From NCBI GenBank assembly GCA_038528605.1, contig JBCBEP010000001.1:1-64000 (forward strand): DNA of 64,000 bases, written 5' to 3'. The position numbers and the translations under genes are program-made. Shown here piece by piece: positions 8,651-17,579 of the stretch (positions are counted from its first letter, which is position 1; each line of letters starts with the position of its first letter). The DNA is from Thermohalobaculum sp038528605. GTDB taxonomy: Bacteria; Pseudomonadota; Alphaproteobacteria; Rhodobacterales; Rhodobacteraceae. The notes under the pieces were generated by a model that made no database searches, was not told the DNA's origin, and was given only the letters and a program-made list of their open reading frames with translations.

Positions 8651-8868
8651 GTCGCCAGTCCTCGCGCGCGGGCGCTGCTCTCCTTCGGCCCCAGGTGCCC
8701 CGGTGCGGGTCAGTATCGCGTATGCCCGGGCGCATCGGCTTCTCGGGGTGGAAATCCGCGCGTGCCTTAGAGTATGCTCCGCGCGCATGGCGAACAAACA
8801 CTGATCCGAAACTAAGCGGCGCTCAGAGAAGGAAAAATCCTTAATAGCGCTGCATCTGAGGGGCGAGC

Positions 8869-9411
8869 ATGAGCATGATTCACAGGCTGGCGGTCGTCAC
8901 CCTGCTCGGCGTTTTTGTGGCAGGGGTGCCCGCGGTGGACGCCGAGGCGCAGACGTCGACCCGGGTCGACGCCAAGCGTGACTGGTCGATCTTCGAAGCC
9001 GAAGCCGATGGCAACAAGATCTGCTGGGTGGTGACACAGCCGAAATCCAAGGCCGCTTTCCGGGATGGTCAGCGGGTCGAGGTGCGCCGCGGGGACATCT
9101 TCCTGATGGTCGCGGTGCGCCCGGCGGACAATGTGACGAACGAGGTCAGCTTCATTGCGGGCTACCCGTTCCAGCAGGGCTCCACGGTCGAGATCAAGGT
9201 TGGCTCGAACAGCTTCGAGGCCTTCACGGACGGTGAGAACGCCTGGCTACGCTCGCCCGAGCAGGACAGCGAGGTCGTTGGCGCCTTCCGCCGCGGCGTG
9301 GATGCCGAGGTGCGCGGCACCTCTTCGCGCGGTTCCACCACGGTCGACACCTTCTCGCTCCTCGGCTTCACCGACGCGCTCGCGACGGCCACGGCCAACT
9401 GCGGCGGCTGA
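8869..9411 (+). CDS. Invasion-associated locus B (IalB) family secreted protein
   Basis: 180 residues with a clear signal peptide (hydrophobic LAVVTLLGVFVAGVPAV, likely cut near AEAQT). The mature part has the IalB pattern: DWSIFEAEADGNKICWVVTQP, a VRRGDIFLMVAVRP strand, and a C-terminal SLLGFTDALATATANCGG with two paired-cysteine candidates overall (KICW and ANCGG). The name comes from Bartonella, but the family is common in free-living alphaproteobacteria with undefined periplasmic roles. A GGGGCGAG ribosome site precedes the ATG. It is divergent from the ECF sigma gene and followed by a terminator. Confidence 0.8.
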   Translation: MSMIHRLAVVTLLGVFVAGVPAVDAEAQTSTRVDAKRDWSIFEAEADGNKICWVVTQPKSKAAFRDGQRVEVRRGDIFLMVAVRPADNVTNEVSFIAGYPFQQGSTVEIKVGSNSFEAFTDGENAWLRSPEQDSEVVGAFRRGVDAEVRGTSSRGSTTVDTFSLLGFTDALATATANCGG

Positions 9412-9422
9412 TCCGGTATGTC

Positions 9423-9457
9423 GGCGTGTCCTCGGCAGGACACGCCCCTTCCGTTTC
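9423..9457 (+). terminator. Intrinsic terminator after the IalB-like gene
   Basis: A 10-bp perfect stem GGCGTGTCCT / AGGACACGCC (9423-9432 and 9437-9446) with a 4-nt loop is followed by the pyrimidine-rich CCTTCCGTTT, a typical rho-independent arrangement. Confidence 0.8.
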
Positions 9458-9506
9458 GGCACCATGAGCGCTACATGCGCCCTCTGATCCGATCCGGAGG
9501 ACCGAA

Positions 9507-10751
9507 ATGAGCGCCGAGGCGAAGCCCGCCCCCGCGACCGCGCCTGCCATGGGCCAGACCGAGAGCCGCGCGCCTCGGCCCGGCGCGATCACGCCCGATT
9601 TCGCGACGCTGCCCCGCGCGGCGGCCGAAGGTCCGCGCCGCAATCTCGTCGGCCTCACCCGGCCCGCCCTCGCGGCGGCGCTGGCGGAAGCAGGCGTGCC
9701 TGAGAAACAGGCGCGCATGCGCGCGGGCCAACTCTGGCAGTGGATCTACCAGCGCGGCGCCCGCGACTTCTCCGAGATGACCAACATCTCGAAGTCCCTC
9801 CGCGCCGACCTCGACGCGGCCTTCGAGATCCGCCGCCCCGAGATCGTCAGCCGTCAGGTCAGCCGGGATGGGACGCGCAAATACCTCCTCCGCATCGCCG
9901 GCGGGCACGAGGTCGAAGCCGTCTATATCCCGGAGGAGGATCGCGGCACGCTCTGCGTCTCCTCCCAGGTCGGCTGCACCCTCACCTGCACCTTCTGCCA
10001 CACAGGCACCCAGAAGCTCGTCCGCAATCTCACGGCGGGCGAGATCGTGGGCCAGATCCTCGTGGCACGGGACGATCTGGAGGAATGGCCCCGCGCCGGT
10101 GAGCGCCCGCCCGAAACCCGCCTCCTCTCGAACATCGTGCTGATGGGCATGGGCGAGCCCCTCTACAATACCGACAATGTGCGCGACGCCATGCTGATCG
10201 CCATGGATGGCGAGGGGCTCAGCCTTTCCCGCCGCCGCATCACGCTCTCCACCTCCGGCGTGGTGCCGGATATCGGCCGCTGGGGGACGGAGGCGGGCAC
10301 GCTGCTGGCCATCTCGCTCCACGCCACCACCGATGAGCTGCGCGACGTGCTGGTGCCCATCAACCGCAAGTACCCGCTGGCCGAGCTTTTGCAGGCCTGC
10401 CGGACCTATCCGCGCCTCTCCAATGCCGAGCGCATCACCTTCGAATACGTGATGCTGAAGGGCGTGAACGACGCGGATGCGGATGCGAAGCGGCTGGTGC
10501 AGCTGATCGCGGGCATCCCCGCCAAGATCAACCTCATCCCGTTCAACCCCTGGCCCGGCTCGCCCTATGAGCGGTCGGACTGGGACCGGATCGAGGCCTT
10601 CGCCGAGATCGTGAACCGCGCGGGCTATGCCTCCCCCATCCGCACGCCGCGGGGCGACGACATTCTCGCCGCCTGCGGCCAGCTCAAATCCGCCACCGAA
10701 CGCGCCCGCAAGTCCCGCGCCCAGATCGAAGCGGAAACCGCCGGGGGCTGA
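9507..10751 (+). CDS. rlmN: Dual-specificity 23S rRNA A2503 / tRNA A37 C2-methyltransferase RlmN
   Basis: 414 residues, a radical SAM enzyme that methylates C2 of A2503 in 23S rRNA and of A37 in some tRNAs. The CxxxCxxC iron-sulfur motif (CTLTCTFC) lies near residues 157-164, the SAM-binding MGMGEPL motif near 212-218, and the second catalytic cysteine is in the C-terminal GDDILAACGQL near residue 389. The first ~40 residues are an Ala/Pro-rich extension typical of Rhodobacterales homologues. A GGAGG ribosome site precedes the ATG. It stands alone between the IalB-like gene and a small kinase gene. Confidence 0.96.
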   Translation: MSAEAKPAPATAPAMGQTESRAPRPGAITPDFATLPRAAAEGPRRNLVGLTRPALAAALAEAGVPEKQARMRAGQLWQWIYQRGARDFSEMTNISKSLRADLDAAFEIRRPEIVSRQVSRDGTRKYLLRIAGGHEVEAVYIPEEDRGTLCVSSQVGCTLTCTFCHTGTQKLVRNLTAGEIVGQILVARDDLEEWPRAGERPPETRLLSNIVLMGMGEPLYNTDNVRDAMLIAMDGEGLSLSRRRITLSTSGVVPDIGRWGTEAGTLLAISLHATTDELRDVLVPINRKYPLAELLQACRTYPRLSNAERITFEYVMLKGVNDADADAKRLVQLIAGIPAKINLIPFNPWPGSPYERSDWDRIEAFAEIVNRAGYASPIRTPRGDDILAACGQLKSATERARKSRAQIEAETAGG

Positions 10752-10832
10752 TGCATTCGGTTGCATGCCTCGTTGCATGCGCGGCTCTCAGGCGCGATAG
10801 CTGCGGCCCCAGGGCCCTGCGCCGGAGGCACC

Positions 10833-11381
10833 ATGCAACGCATCTCCATTCTCGGCGGTCCGGGTTCGGGCAAGACAACGCTCGCTATCGCGATGGGGGA
10901 GCGTCTGGGGCTCCCCGTCCACCATCTCGACAAGCTGTTCTGGCAGCCGGGCTGGGTTGAGACTGATCGGGCTGAGCTGGCCGAGCGGGTGCGCGCGATA
11001 ACGGAGCGCGACGCCTGGATCATCGAGGGCAACTACAGCACCACCTGGCCTGCGCGCGTCGCGCGCGGCGACGCGCTGATCCATCTCGACATCGCCACGC
11101 CCCGCCGCCTCTGGCGCGTGATCCGCCGCGGCATCCGTCACTATGGCAAGGTGCGGCCCGATTTTGCAGAGGGCTGTGCCGAGCAACTCGATCCCGCCTT
11201 CCTCCGCTTCACCATCCGCTATGGCGGCGAGCCGCGCCAGCGGGCCATCGCCTTGATTGAAAGCGCCCCGCCGCACCTCACCTGCCACCGCCTGCGCGGC
11301 CCCGGCGCCGTGCGTGCCTTCCTTGAAACCCTCCCCGCGCCGTCGCGCCCCACCCCTTGCGCCCCCGGCGCCGCCGGTTAA
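10833..11381 (+). CDS. P-loop nucleotide kinase-like protein (FlaR/AAA_17 type)
   Basis: 182 residues from the ATG at 10833, which has GGAGG 4 bp upstream; an in-frame ATG at 10761 is less well placed. A Walker A motif (GGPGSGKTTLA) begins near residue 8, followed by HLDKLFWQPGW and DAWIIEGNYS, the pattern of small adenylate-kinase-like proteins once called DNA topology modulation factor FlaR. The substrate is not known. The C-terminal 20 residues are Pro/Ala-rich and of doubtful relevance. It ends 10 bp before the dehydratase gene, suggesting co-transcription. Confidence 0.8.
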   Translation: MQRISILGGPGSGKTTLAIAMGERLGLPVHHLDKLFWQPGWVETDRAELAERVRAITERDAWIIEGNYSTTWPARVARGDALIHLDIATPRRLWRVIRRGIRHYGKVRPDFAEGCAEQLDPAFLRFTIRYGGEPRQRAIALIESAPPHLTCHRLRGPGAVRAFLETLPAPSRPTPCAPGAAG

Positions 11382-11391
11382 GCGTGCGCCC

Positions 11392-12354
11392 ATGATCGGA
11401 ACGGAAGAAATCGAGGCTGCAGCCGCGCGGATCGAGGGCCATGCGCGGGTGACGCCCGCAATGACGGTGCACGACGCCTTCGGGATCGACGGCCCCCTCG
11501 CTCTCAAGCTCGAATGCCTCCAGCACACCGGCAGCTTCAAGGCGCGCGGGGCCTTCAACAATCTCCTGGCCAAGCCCGTGCCGCCCGCCGGTATCGTTGC
11601 AGCCTCCGGCGGCAACCATGGCGCGGCCGTCGCGTTTGCGGCCCGCCAGCTCGGCCATCGCGCGCGCGTCTACGTGCCCAAGATCGCCGGCCCCGCGAAA
11701 ATCGGCCTGATAGAGCGGACGGGGGCGGATCTCGTCATCGTCGATGGCGCTTACGACGAAGCGCGCGAGCAGGCCGAGGCCTGGGAGGCGGAGACGGGGG
11801 CGGCTCAGGTCCATGCCAATGATGGCCCGCTCACGGTGGCAGGGCAGGGCACGGCCATGCGCGAATGGGAGGCCCAAGGCCTCGTGGCCGATACGGTGCT
11901 CGTCGCCGTCGGTGGTGGCGGGCTCATCGGCGGCGCCCTTGCCTGGCTTGCCGGCCGGCGCAAGGTCGTGGCGGTGGAGCCCGAGGCCGCGCCCACCCTC
12001 GCCGTAACGCTCTCGGAAGGGTGGGGGACGCGCGTGCCCGTCGGCGGGATCGCCGCCAACGCCCTCGGCGCCCGCTATCTCGGCCGGGAATGCTACGAGC
12101 TTGCCCGCGCCCATGGTGTCGAGAGCGTGCTGGTGAGCGAGGGCGCCATCGCCGAGGCACAGCGCCGCCTCTGGCAGGACCTCCGGATCCTGGCCGAGCC
12201 GGCCGGCGCCGCGGCCCTCGCCGCGCTCACCGGCGGCGCCTACCGGCCTGAGCCGGGGGAACGCGTCGCCGTCCTCCTCTGCGGTGCCAACCCCGCGCCC
12301 GATCCGCTGGTGAGCGTGGTGCCCGAGCCCGACCCAGCGCCAGAGCGGCGCTGA
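11392..12354 (+). CDS. PLP-dependent threonine/serine dehydratase family protein
   Basis: 320 residues from the ATG at 11392; the longer frame from 11257 overlaps the upstream gene and is rejected. It is a fold-type II PLP enzyme: the lysine is in GSFKARGAFN, the substrate-binding loop is ASGGNHGAA and the phosphate-binding glycine loop is VAVGGGGLIGGA. There is no C-terminal ACT regulatory domain, so it is the catabolic/racemase-like short form. The likely activity is deamination of threonine or serine to a 2-oxo acid and ammonia, or a related serine racemase activity. Its stop overlaps the start of the next gene (TGATG), implying translational coupling. Confidence 0.88.
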   Translation: MIGTEEIEAAAARIEGHARVTPAMTVHDAFGIDGPLALKLECLQHTGSFKARGAFNNLLAKPVPPAGIVAASGGNHGAAVAFAARQLGHRARVYVPKIAGPAKIGLIERTGADLVIVDGAYDEAREQAEAWEAETGAAQVHANDGPLTVAGQGTAMREWEAQGLVADTVLVAVGGGGLIGGALAWLAGRRKVVAVEPEAAPTLAVTLSEGWGTRVPVGGIAANALGARYLGRECYELARAHGVESVLVSEGAIAEAQRRLWQDLRILAEPAGAAALAALTGGAYRPEPGERVAVLLCGANPAPDPLVSVVPEPDPAPERR

Positions 12355-12989
12355 TGCCGCTTCAGAACCGCGTCCTGCCAACCGGCGAGATCGTGGCAGC
12401 CCCCTGGTGCGGCCATGTCATGGGCAACCGCGGCTGCCTCCACCGGTCGGACGGCACCCTTGGCTCCGCGCGCTGGCGCCACGCGAACTGGGTTGCTTGC
12501 CGCCTCGCCTTCCGCGGCCGCCACCGTTTGCCCATGCCGCCGCCAGGCAGCTCCACGGTTTACACCGCCCTCTTCTTCTGGGACGAAGCGGCCGCCTTCG
12601 CTGCCGGCCACCGACCCTGCGGCGAATGCCGCAACGCCGCCTGGCGCCGCTTTCGCTCCCTCTGGGAGGCCGCCGGCCTCTCCGGCACCGGCGCCACGGG
12701 CATCGACCGTACGCTGCAGTCCGCCCGCCTTTCCCCAGGTCGGGGACCACGCCCGCACCGCCGCTACGAGGCAACGGCCGAGAGCCTGCCGGACGGATGC
12801 TTCGTGCTGATGGAAACCGGCCCCTCCGTCATCCTCGGCGATGCCACCCGCCCATGGCACCCTGCCGGCGGGTACGGCCCGCCCCAGGCACGGCCGAAGG
12901 GCAGTGTCACGGTCCTGACGCCTCAGCCCATCGTCGCCGTTCTGGCAACGGGCTACCGGCCGGCCATCGACGCACCGCTCATCGACTGA
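12354..12989 (+). CDS. Conserved hypothetical protein with Cys/His motifs
   Basis: 211 residues, translationally coupled to the dehydratase (stop/start overlap at 12352-12356). It contains CGHVMGNRGCLH near residues 19-30 and FFWDEAAAFAAGHRPCGECRN near 75-96. The second resembles the Ada zinc-binding motif, in which a Phe-rich strand is followed by AGxRPCxxC. A C-terminal segment ends in TPQPIVAVLATGYRP. I recognise it as a family found in other alphaproteobacteria without assigned function. A zinc-binding nucleic-acid role is possible but unproven. The end is followed by an intergenic palindrome shared with fabI. Confidence 0.7.
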   Translation: MPLQNRVLPTGEIVAAPWCGHVMGNRGCLHRSDGTLGSARWRHANWVACRLAFRGRHRLPMPPPGSSTVYTALFFWDEAAAFAAGHRPCGECRNAAWRRFRSLWEAAGLSGTGATGIDRTLQSARLSPGRGPRPHRRYEATAESLPDGCFVLMETGPSVILGDATRPWHPAGGYGPPQARPKGSVTVLTPQPIVAVLATGYRPAIDAPLID

Positions 12990-13000
12990 GCCGCCTCACG

Positions 13001-13058
13001 ACGGGGCCGGCGGGTGGGCGAGGGCCGGCACCGCCGGCACGAGTGCACCCGGTGGCCC
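13001..13058. repeat. Palindromic intergenic repeat, copy C
   Basis: Located between the convergent hypothetical gene and fabI. It contains GGGTGGGCGAGGGCCGGC and a 6-bp hairpin GCCGGC-ACC-GCCGGC (13024-13038). The left part resembles the core shared by copies at 49732, 51753 and 59975, although this is the most diverged copy. Confidence 0.45.
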
Positions 13059-13907
<849 letters not shown>

Positions 13908-13918
13908 CGCCATACTCC

Positions 13919-15145
13919 TCAGTCCCCGCGATAGCGGCTGATGGCCAGCGTGCAATTGGTCCCGCCGAAGCCGAAGCTGTTGGAAAGCACGGTGTCGAGG
14001 CCCGCATCGTCCACCCGTTCGGTCACCACGGGCATGCCTTCGAAATCCGGGTCCAGCGTCTCGACATTGGCCGAGGCCGCCACGTAGTCCCCCTGCATCA
14101 TCAGCAGGCAATAGATCGTCTCCTGCACGCCCGTGGCGCCCAGCGAATGCCCGGTGAGGGACTTGGTCGAGGAGAAGCGCGGCGGCGCCTCGTTGCCGAA
14201 AACGGTGCGGATAGCCTCCACCTCCTTGGCATCGCCCACGGGCGTGGAGGTGCCGTGGGTGTTGATGTAACCCACCTCGCGGTCGCCCAGCGTCGTCATG
14301 GCCTGGCGCATGCAGCGCACGGCGCCTTCGCCCGAGGGGGCCACCATGTCGTATCCGTCGGAAGTCGCGCCATAGCCCGTGATCTCGCCATAAATCTTGG
14401 CGCCCCGGGCCTTCGCCCGCTCCATCTCCTCGAGCACCACCACGCCTGCGCCGCCCGCGATCACGAAGCCGTCGCGCGCCGCGTCATAGGCGCGGGACGC
14501 CTGCTCCGGCGTGTCGTTGTACTTCGAGCTCATCGCGCCCATGGCGTCGAACAGGCAGGAGAGCGTCCAGTCCAGCTCCTCGCCACCGCCGGCGAACACG
14601 ATGTCCTGCTTGCCCCACTGGATCTGCTCCGCGCCATTGCCGATGCAATGCGCCGAGGTCGAACACGCGGAGGTGATCGAATAGTTGATGCCCTTGATCT
14701 TGAAGGGCGTCGCAAGCGTGGCCGAGTTGGTGCTCGACATCGTGCGCGGCACCATCAGCGGCCCCATGCGCCGCGGCCCCTTGGCCTTGGTGATGGTCGC
14801 TGCGTCGAACAGGTTCTTCGTCGAGGGCCCACCCGAGCCCATGACGAGCCCGGTGCGCTCGTGGCTGACCTCGTTCTCCTCGAGCCCCGCATCCGCGATC
14901 GCCTGGGTCATCGCGATATGGTTCCAGGCCGCACCATCGCCCATGAAGCGCCGCACGCGCTTCTCCACATGCGCTTCGATGTCCACATCCGGCTTGCCGT
15001 GGACCTGGCAGCGGAAGCCGAGCTCCGCATACTCCGGCGCGAAGACGATGCCTGACCGCCCCTCGCGCAGCGACTGGTCCACCGCCGCCGCGTCGTTGCC
15101 GATGGAGGAGACGATCCCGATCCCTGTGATGGCGACCCGCCGCAT
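13919..15145 (-). CDS. fabB: 3-oxoacyl-[acyl-carrier-protein] synthase I
   Basis: 408 residues, a thiolase-fold condensing enzyme for elongation of saturated and cis-unsaturated acyl-ACPs. The catalytic Cys-His-His triad is visible: ITSACSTSAHC, NTHGTSTPVGD and LTGHSLGATG. The C-terminal SNSFGFGGTN loop is also intact. It lies directly between fabA (57 bp upstream) and fabI (5-11 bp downstream), the standard alphaproteobacterial arrangement for the anaerobic unsaturated fatty acid pathway. Confidence 0.96.
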   Translation of the reverse strand: MRRVAITGIGIVSSIGNDAAAVDQSLREGRSGIVFAPEYAELGFRCQVHGKPDVDIEAHVEKRVRRFMGDGAAWNHIAMTQAIADAGLEENEVSHERTGLVMGSGGPSTKNLFDAATITKAKGPRRMGPLMVPRTMSSTNSATLATPFKIKGINYSITSACSTSAHCIGNGAEQIQWGKQDIVFAGGGEELDWTLSCLFDAMGAMSSKYNDTPEQASRAYDAARDGFVIAGGAGVVVLEEMERAKARGAKIYGEITGYGATSDGYDMVAPSGEGAVRCMRQAMTTLGDREVGYINTHGTSTPVGDAKEVEAIRTVFGNEAPPRFSSTKSLTGHSLGATGVQETIYCLLMMQGDYVAASANVETLDPDFEGMPVVTERVDDAGLDTVLSNSFGFGGTNCTLAISRYRGD

Positions 15146-15202
15146 CGCAGTGCTCCCTCGCGGGCCATCGCCCGCCGTTAAGCCTCGCGCGCCCAGCCGG
15201 GC

Positions 15203-15730
15203 TCAGCCCGCCGCGGCTTCCGCCTCTGTCGTGAAGAGGCCCACGCGCATGTCCTTGGTCACGTAGATAACTTCGCCATCGGCTTCCATGATGCCATCGG
15301 CGATGCCCAGCTTCAGCTTCCGGTCGATGATCCGCTTCAGGTTCACGGTATAGCGCACGAGGCTCACGCCCGGCGTCACCATGCCCGAGAACTTTACCTC
15401 GCCGACCCCGAGCGCCCGGCCGCGCCCCGGCATGCCGCGCCAGCCCAGGAAGAACCCCGTCAGCTGCCAGAGGGCGTCGAGCCCCAGGCAGCCGGGCATC
15501 ACCGGATCGCCGAGGAAGTGGCACTGGAAGAACCAGAGGTCGGGCTTCACGTCGAGTTCCGCCACGGCCTGCCCCTTGCCGTCGGGCCCGCCGTCCTCGG
15601 TGATCGATGTGATCCGGTCGAACATCAGCATGGGCGGCGCCGGCAGCTGCGCGTTCCCGGGCCCGAACAGTCGGCCCTCCGCGCAGGTTATCAGCGCATC
15701 GTAGTCATAGCTCGTCGCCCGCGCCTGCAT
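15203..15730 (-). CDS. fabA: 3-hydroxydecanoyl-[ACP] dehydratase/isomerase
   Basis: 175 residues from the ATG at 15730, which has GGGGGAGG 3-4 bp upstream; the longer frame to 15808 is rejected. FabA dehydrates 3-hydroxydecanoyl-ACP and isomerises the product to the cis-3 form, starting unsaturated fatty acid synthesis. The active-site histidine is in FQCHFLGDPVMPGCLGLDALWQ and the second catalytic residue lies in the long central helix following it. It is the first gene of fabA-fabB-fabI and is divergent from irr. Confidence 0.95.
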   Translation of the reverse strand: MQARATSYDYDALITCAEGRLFGPGNAQLPAPPMLMFDRITSITEDGGPDGKGQAVAELDVKPDLWFFQCHFLGDPVMPGCLGLDALWQLTGFFLGWRGMPGRGRALGVGEVKFSGMVTPGVSLVRYTVNLKRIIDRKLKLGIADGIMEADGEVIYVTKDMRVGLFTTEAEAAAG

Positions 15731-15880
15731 CCGCCTCCCCCGGCGTGTCCGCACCCCTTCCCGGGGCTGTCGGGCGCGACGCCTAGCATCGCCTCCCGGG
15801 GCGCACAAGCCGTGCCTGCCCTAGGGTGCGGGCGCATGGACGGCGTTAACCGCAGTCTTTCAGCTGTTTTGCGTCGCAAG

Positions 15881-15908
15881 GTCATTATGTGATAGCGATA
15901 ATTGTGAC
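15881..15908. promoter_or_regulatory. Imperfect inverted repeat in the irr-fabA intergenic region
   Basis: GTCATTAT at 15881-15888 and its imperfect mirror ATTGTGAC at 15901-15908 flank an AT-richer centre, unlike the surrounding GC-rich DNA. It sits 24 bp before the irr GTG. It could be an operator for Irr itself or another regulator of the divergent pair; only the outer GTCA/TGAC and an inner AT/AT step match. Confidence 0.35.
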
Positions 15909-15931
15909 GAAGCGAGCAGGGCATAACTGAC

Positions 15932-16363
15932 GTGACGAACGACGCTGCAGCACCCACGCCGGAGGACCGGGCGCGCGCCTGGCTGGCGAGCGCCGACTTG
16001 CGACCGACCCGTCAGCGCCAGGCCCTGGCGATGCTGCTGGTCGGCGACGGCAATAACCGGCACGTCACCGCCGAGGGCCTGTTCGAGGCGGCGCAGGCGG
16101 CGGGGGAGAAGGTCTCGCTCGCCACGGTCTACAACACTCTCCACAGCTTCACGGAAGCAGGCCTGATGGCCGAGGTGCGCGTGGACGGCAGCCGCAGCTA
16201 TTTCGACACCGATGTCTCCGATCATGCCCACTACTTCTGGGAGGACGAGGGCAGAGTGACCGATGCGCCGGAAAACGCCGTGCGCGTCGAAAGCCTCGCA
16301 CCGGCGCCCGAGGGCGCGGAGATTGCCAAGATCGATGTGGTGATCCGCCTCCGCCGCCGCTGA
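15932..16363 (+). CDS. irr: Iron response regulator Irr (Fur family)
   Basis: 143 residues from a GTG at 15932. Winged-helix DNA-binding region with LRPTRQRQALAMLL and VSLATVYNTLHSFTEAGL; the latter is the recognition helix of Fur-family proteins. The metal/haem region has DVSDHAHYFWEDEG, the HxH motif typical of Irr. In alphaproteobacteria Irr represses or activates iron and haem genes when iron is scarce and is inactivated through haem. It lacks the N-terminal haem regulatory motif (Cys-Pro) of Bradyrhizobium Irr, as do most Rhodobacterales forms. It is divergent from fabA. Confidence 0.9.
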   Translation: MTNDAAAPTPEDRARAWLASADLRPTRQRQALAMLLVGDGNNRHVTAEGLFEAAQAAGEKVSLATVYNTLHSFTEAGLMAEVRVDGSRSYFDTDVSDHAHYFWEDEGRVTDAPENAVRVESLAPAPEGAEIAKIDVVIRLRRR

Positions 16364-16460
16364 GCGGTCGCGCTGGAACCTGCCTCGAAACGGCTGCATT
16401 CATTCGGTGTTATCTGTGCGCGAGCCTAGTGGCCGCGGCACATGCCCCGGGAGAGTGGCC

Positions 16461-17528
16461 GTGAAGCTCATTGTTCAGATCCCCTGCTTCAACGAGGCTG
16501 AGACGCTGCCGCAGACGGTGGCGGATATCCCGCGCCAGGTGCCGGGCTTCGACCGGGTCGAGGTGCTGATCGTCGATGACGGCTCGACCGACGGGACGGC
16601 GGATGTCGCGGCGCGCATCGGTGTCGACCATGTTATTCGCCATCCCCGGAACATGGGGCTGGCCCGTACCTTCGCTCGTGGCCTGCGCGAAAGCCTCATC
16701 CGCGGGGCCGACGTGATCGTGAACACCGATGGCGACAATCAGTATGCGGGCGACTGTATCCGGGACCTCGTGGCTCCCATCCTCGCCGGTGAGGCCGATA
16801 TCGCGATCGGGGACCGGGGGACCGACCGGATCGACCATTTCTCGCCGCTCAAGCGCCTTCTGCAGCGTTCCGGCAGCCGCGTGGTGCGCACCATCTCCGG
16901 CCTGCAGGTCGAGGACGCGGTCTCAGGCTTCCGCGCCTATTCGCGCGAGGCGGCGCTGTCGACCAACGTGCTCTCCGAGTTCAGCTACACGATCGAGACG
17001 CTGATCCAGGCCGGCAACAACGGCATCGCCGTCGTCTCCGTGCCCGTACGCACCAATCCGGTGACGCGTGAGTCGCGCCTCTTCAAGAGCATCCCGAGCT
17101 TCCTGTCGAAGCAGCTTATCACGCTGCTCCGCTCCTACGTGATGTACTACCCGCTCAGGGTTTTTACCGCCCTCGGTGTCCTGCTCGTCGTGGCCGGCTC
17201 GCTCCCTGTGCTCCGCTTTCTCTGGTTCTTCGCGCAGGGCGATGGGGACGGGAAACTTCAGTCCCTCGTCATCGGCGGCGTCTTCGTCGTGGTCGGCTTC
17301 ATCACCCTCACCCTGGCGTTGCTGGCCGATGCGGTGGCCATGAACCGGCGGCTCCTGGAGCAGACCTTGCGAAGCGTCCGCCGCCTGGAACTGGACGCGC
17401 TGGGCGCCGCGGCGGCCAGAGGCGGGCATGAGCCCCGGGCACCGCACCACCGCGCCGACCCGGAGCCTCTTGAAGCCGTCGAGCCGATGGGCAGCGCGGC
17501 CGAGGCAGGGCGCCGCGCCGTGGGCTAG
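16461..17528 (+). CDS. Family 2 glycosyltransferase with C-terminal membrane helices
   Basis: 355 residues from the GTG at 16461, chosen because GGGAGAG lies 5-6 bp upstream; in-frame starts further upstream have no site. The GT-A domain has IPCFNEAETLPQTV, VLIVDDGSTDGT, the metal-binding NTDGDNQY and a DAVSGFRAYSREA segment, as in dolichyl-phosphate mannose synthase-like enzymes. Two hydrophobic helices follow at about 240-260 and 275-300. It probably transfers a sugar from a nucleotide donor to a polyprenyl phosphate lipid at the inner membrane. Acceptor and sugar are unknown. No other envelope gene is immediately adjacent. Confidence 0.85.
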   Translation: MKLIVQIPCFNEAETLPQTVADIPRQVPGFDRVEVLIVDDGSTDGTADVAARIGVDHVIRHPRNMGLARTFARGLRESLIRGADVIVNTDGDNQYAGDCIRDLVAPILAGEADIAIGDRGTDRIDHFSPLKRLLQRSGSRVVRTISGLQVEDAVSGFRAYSREAALSTNVLSEFSYTIETLIQAGNNGIAVVSVPVRTNPVTRESRLFKSIPSFLSKQLITLLRSYVMYYPLRVFTALGVLLVVAGSLPVLRFLWFFAQGDGDGKLQSLVIGGVFVVVGFITLTLALLADAVAMNRRLLEQTLRSVRRLELDALGAAAARGGHEPRAPHHRADPEPLEAVEPMGSAAEAGRRAVG

Positions 17529-17579
17529 CGCTTCGCCGCCGACTGGCCGAACCCGCTATCCCCCTGTCCGGAAGGCCCC

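Noticed and set aside
8802..8807. TGATCC, matching the -35 of RpoE/ChrR-type promoters, in the sigma-IalB gap
   Set aside because: No matching -10 element is found at the right distance on either strand, so the hexamer alone is not enough.
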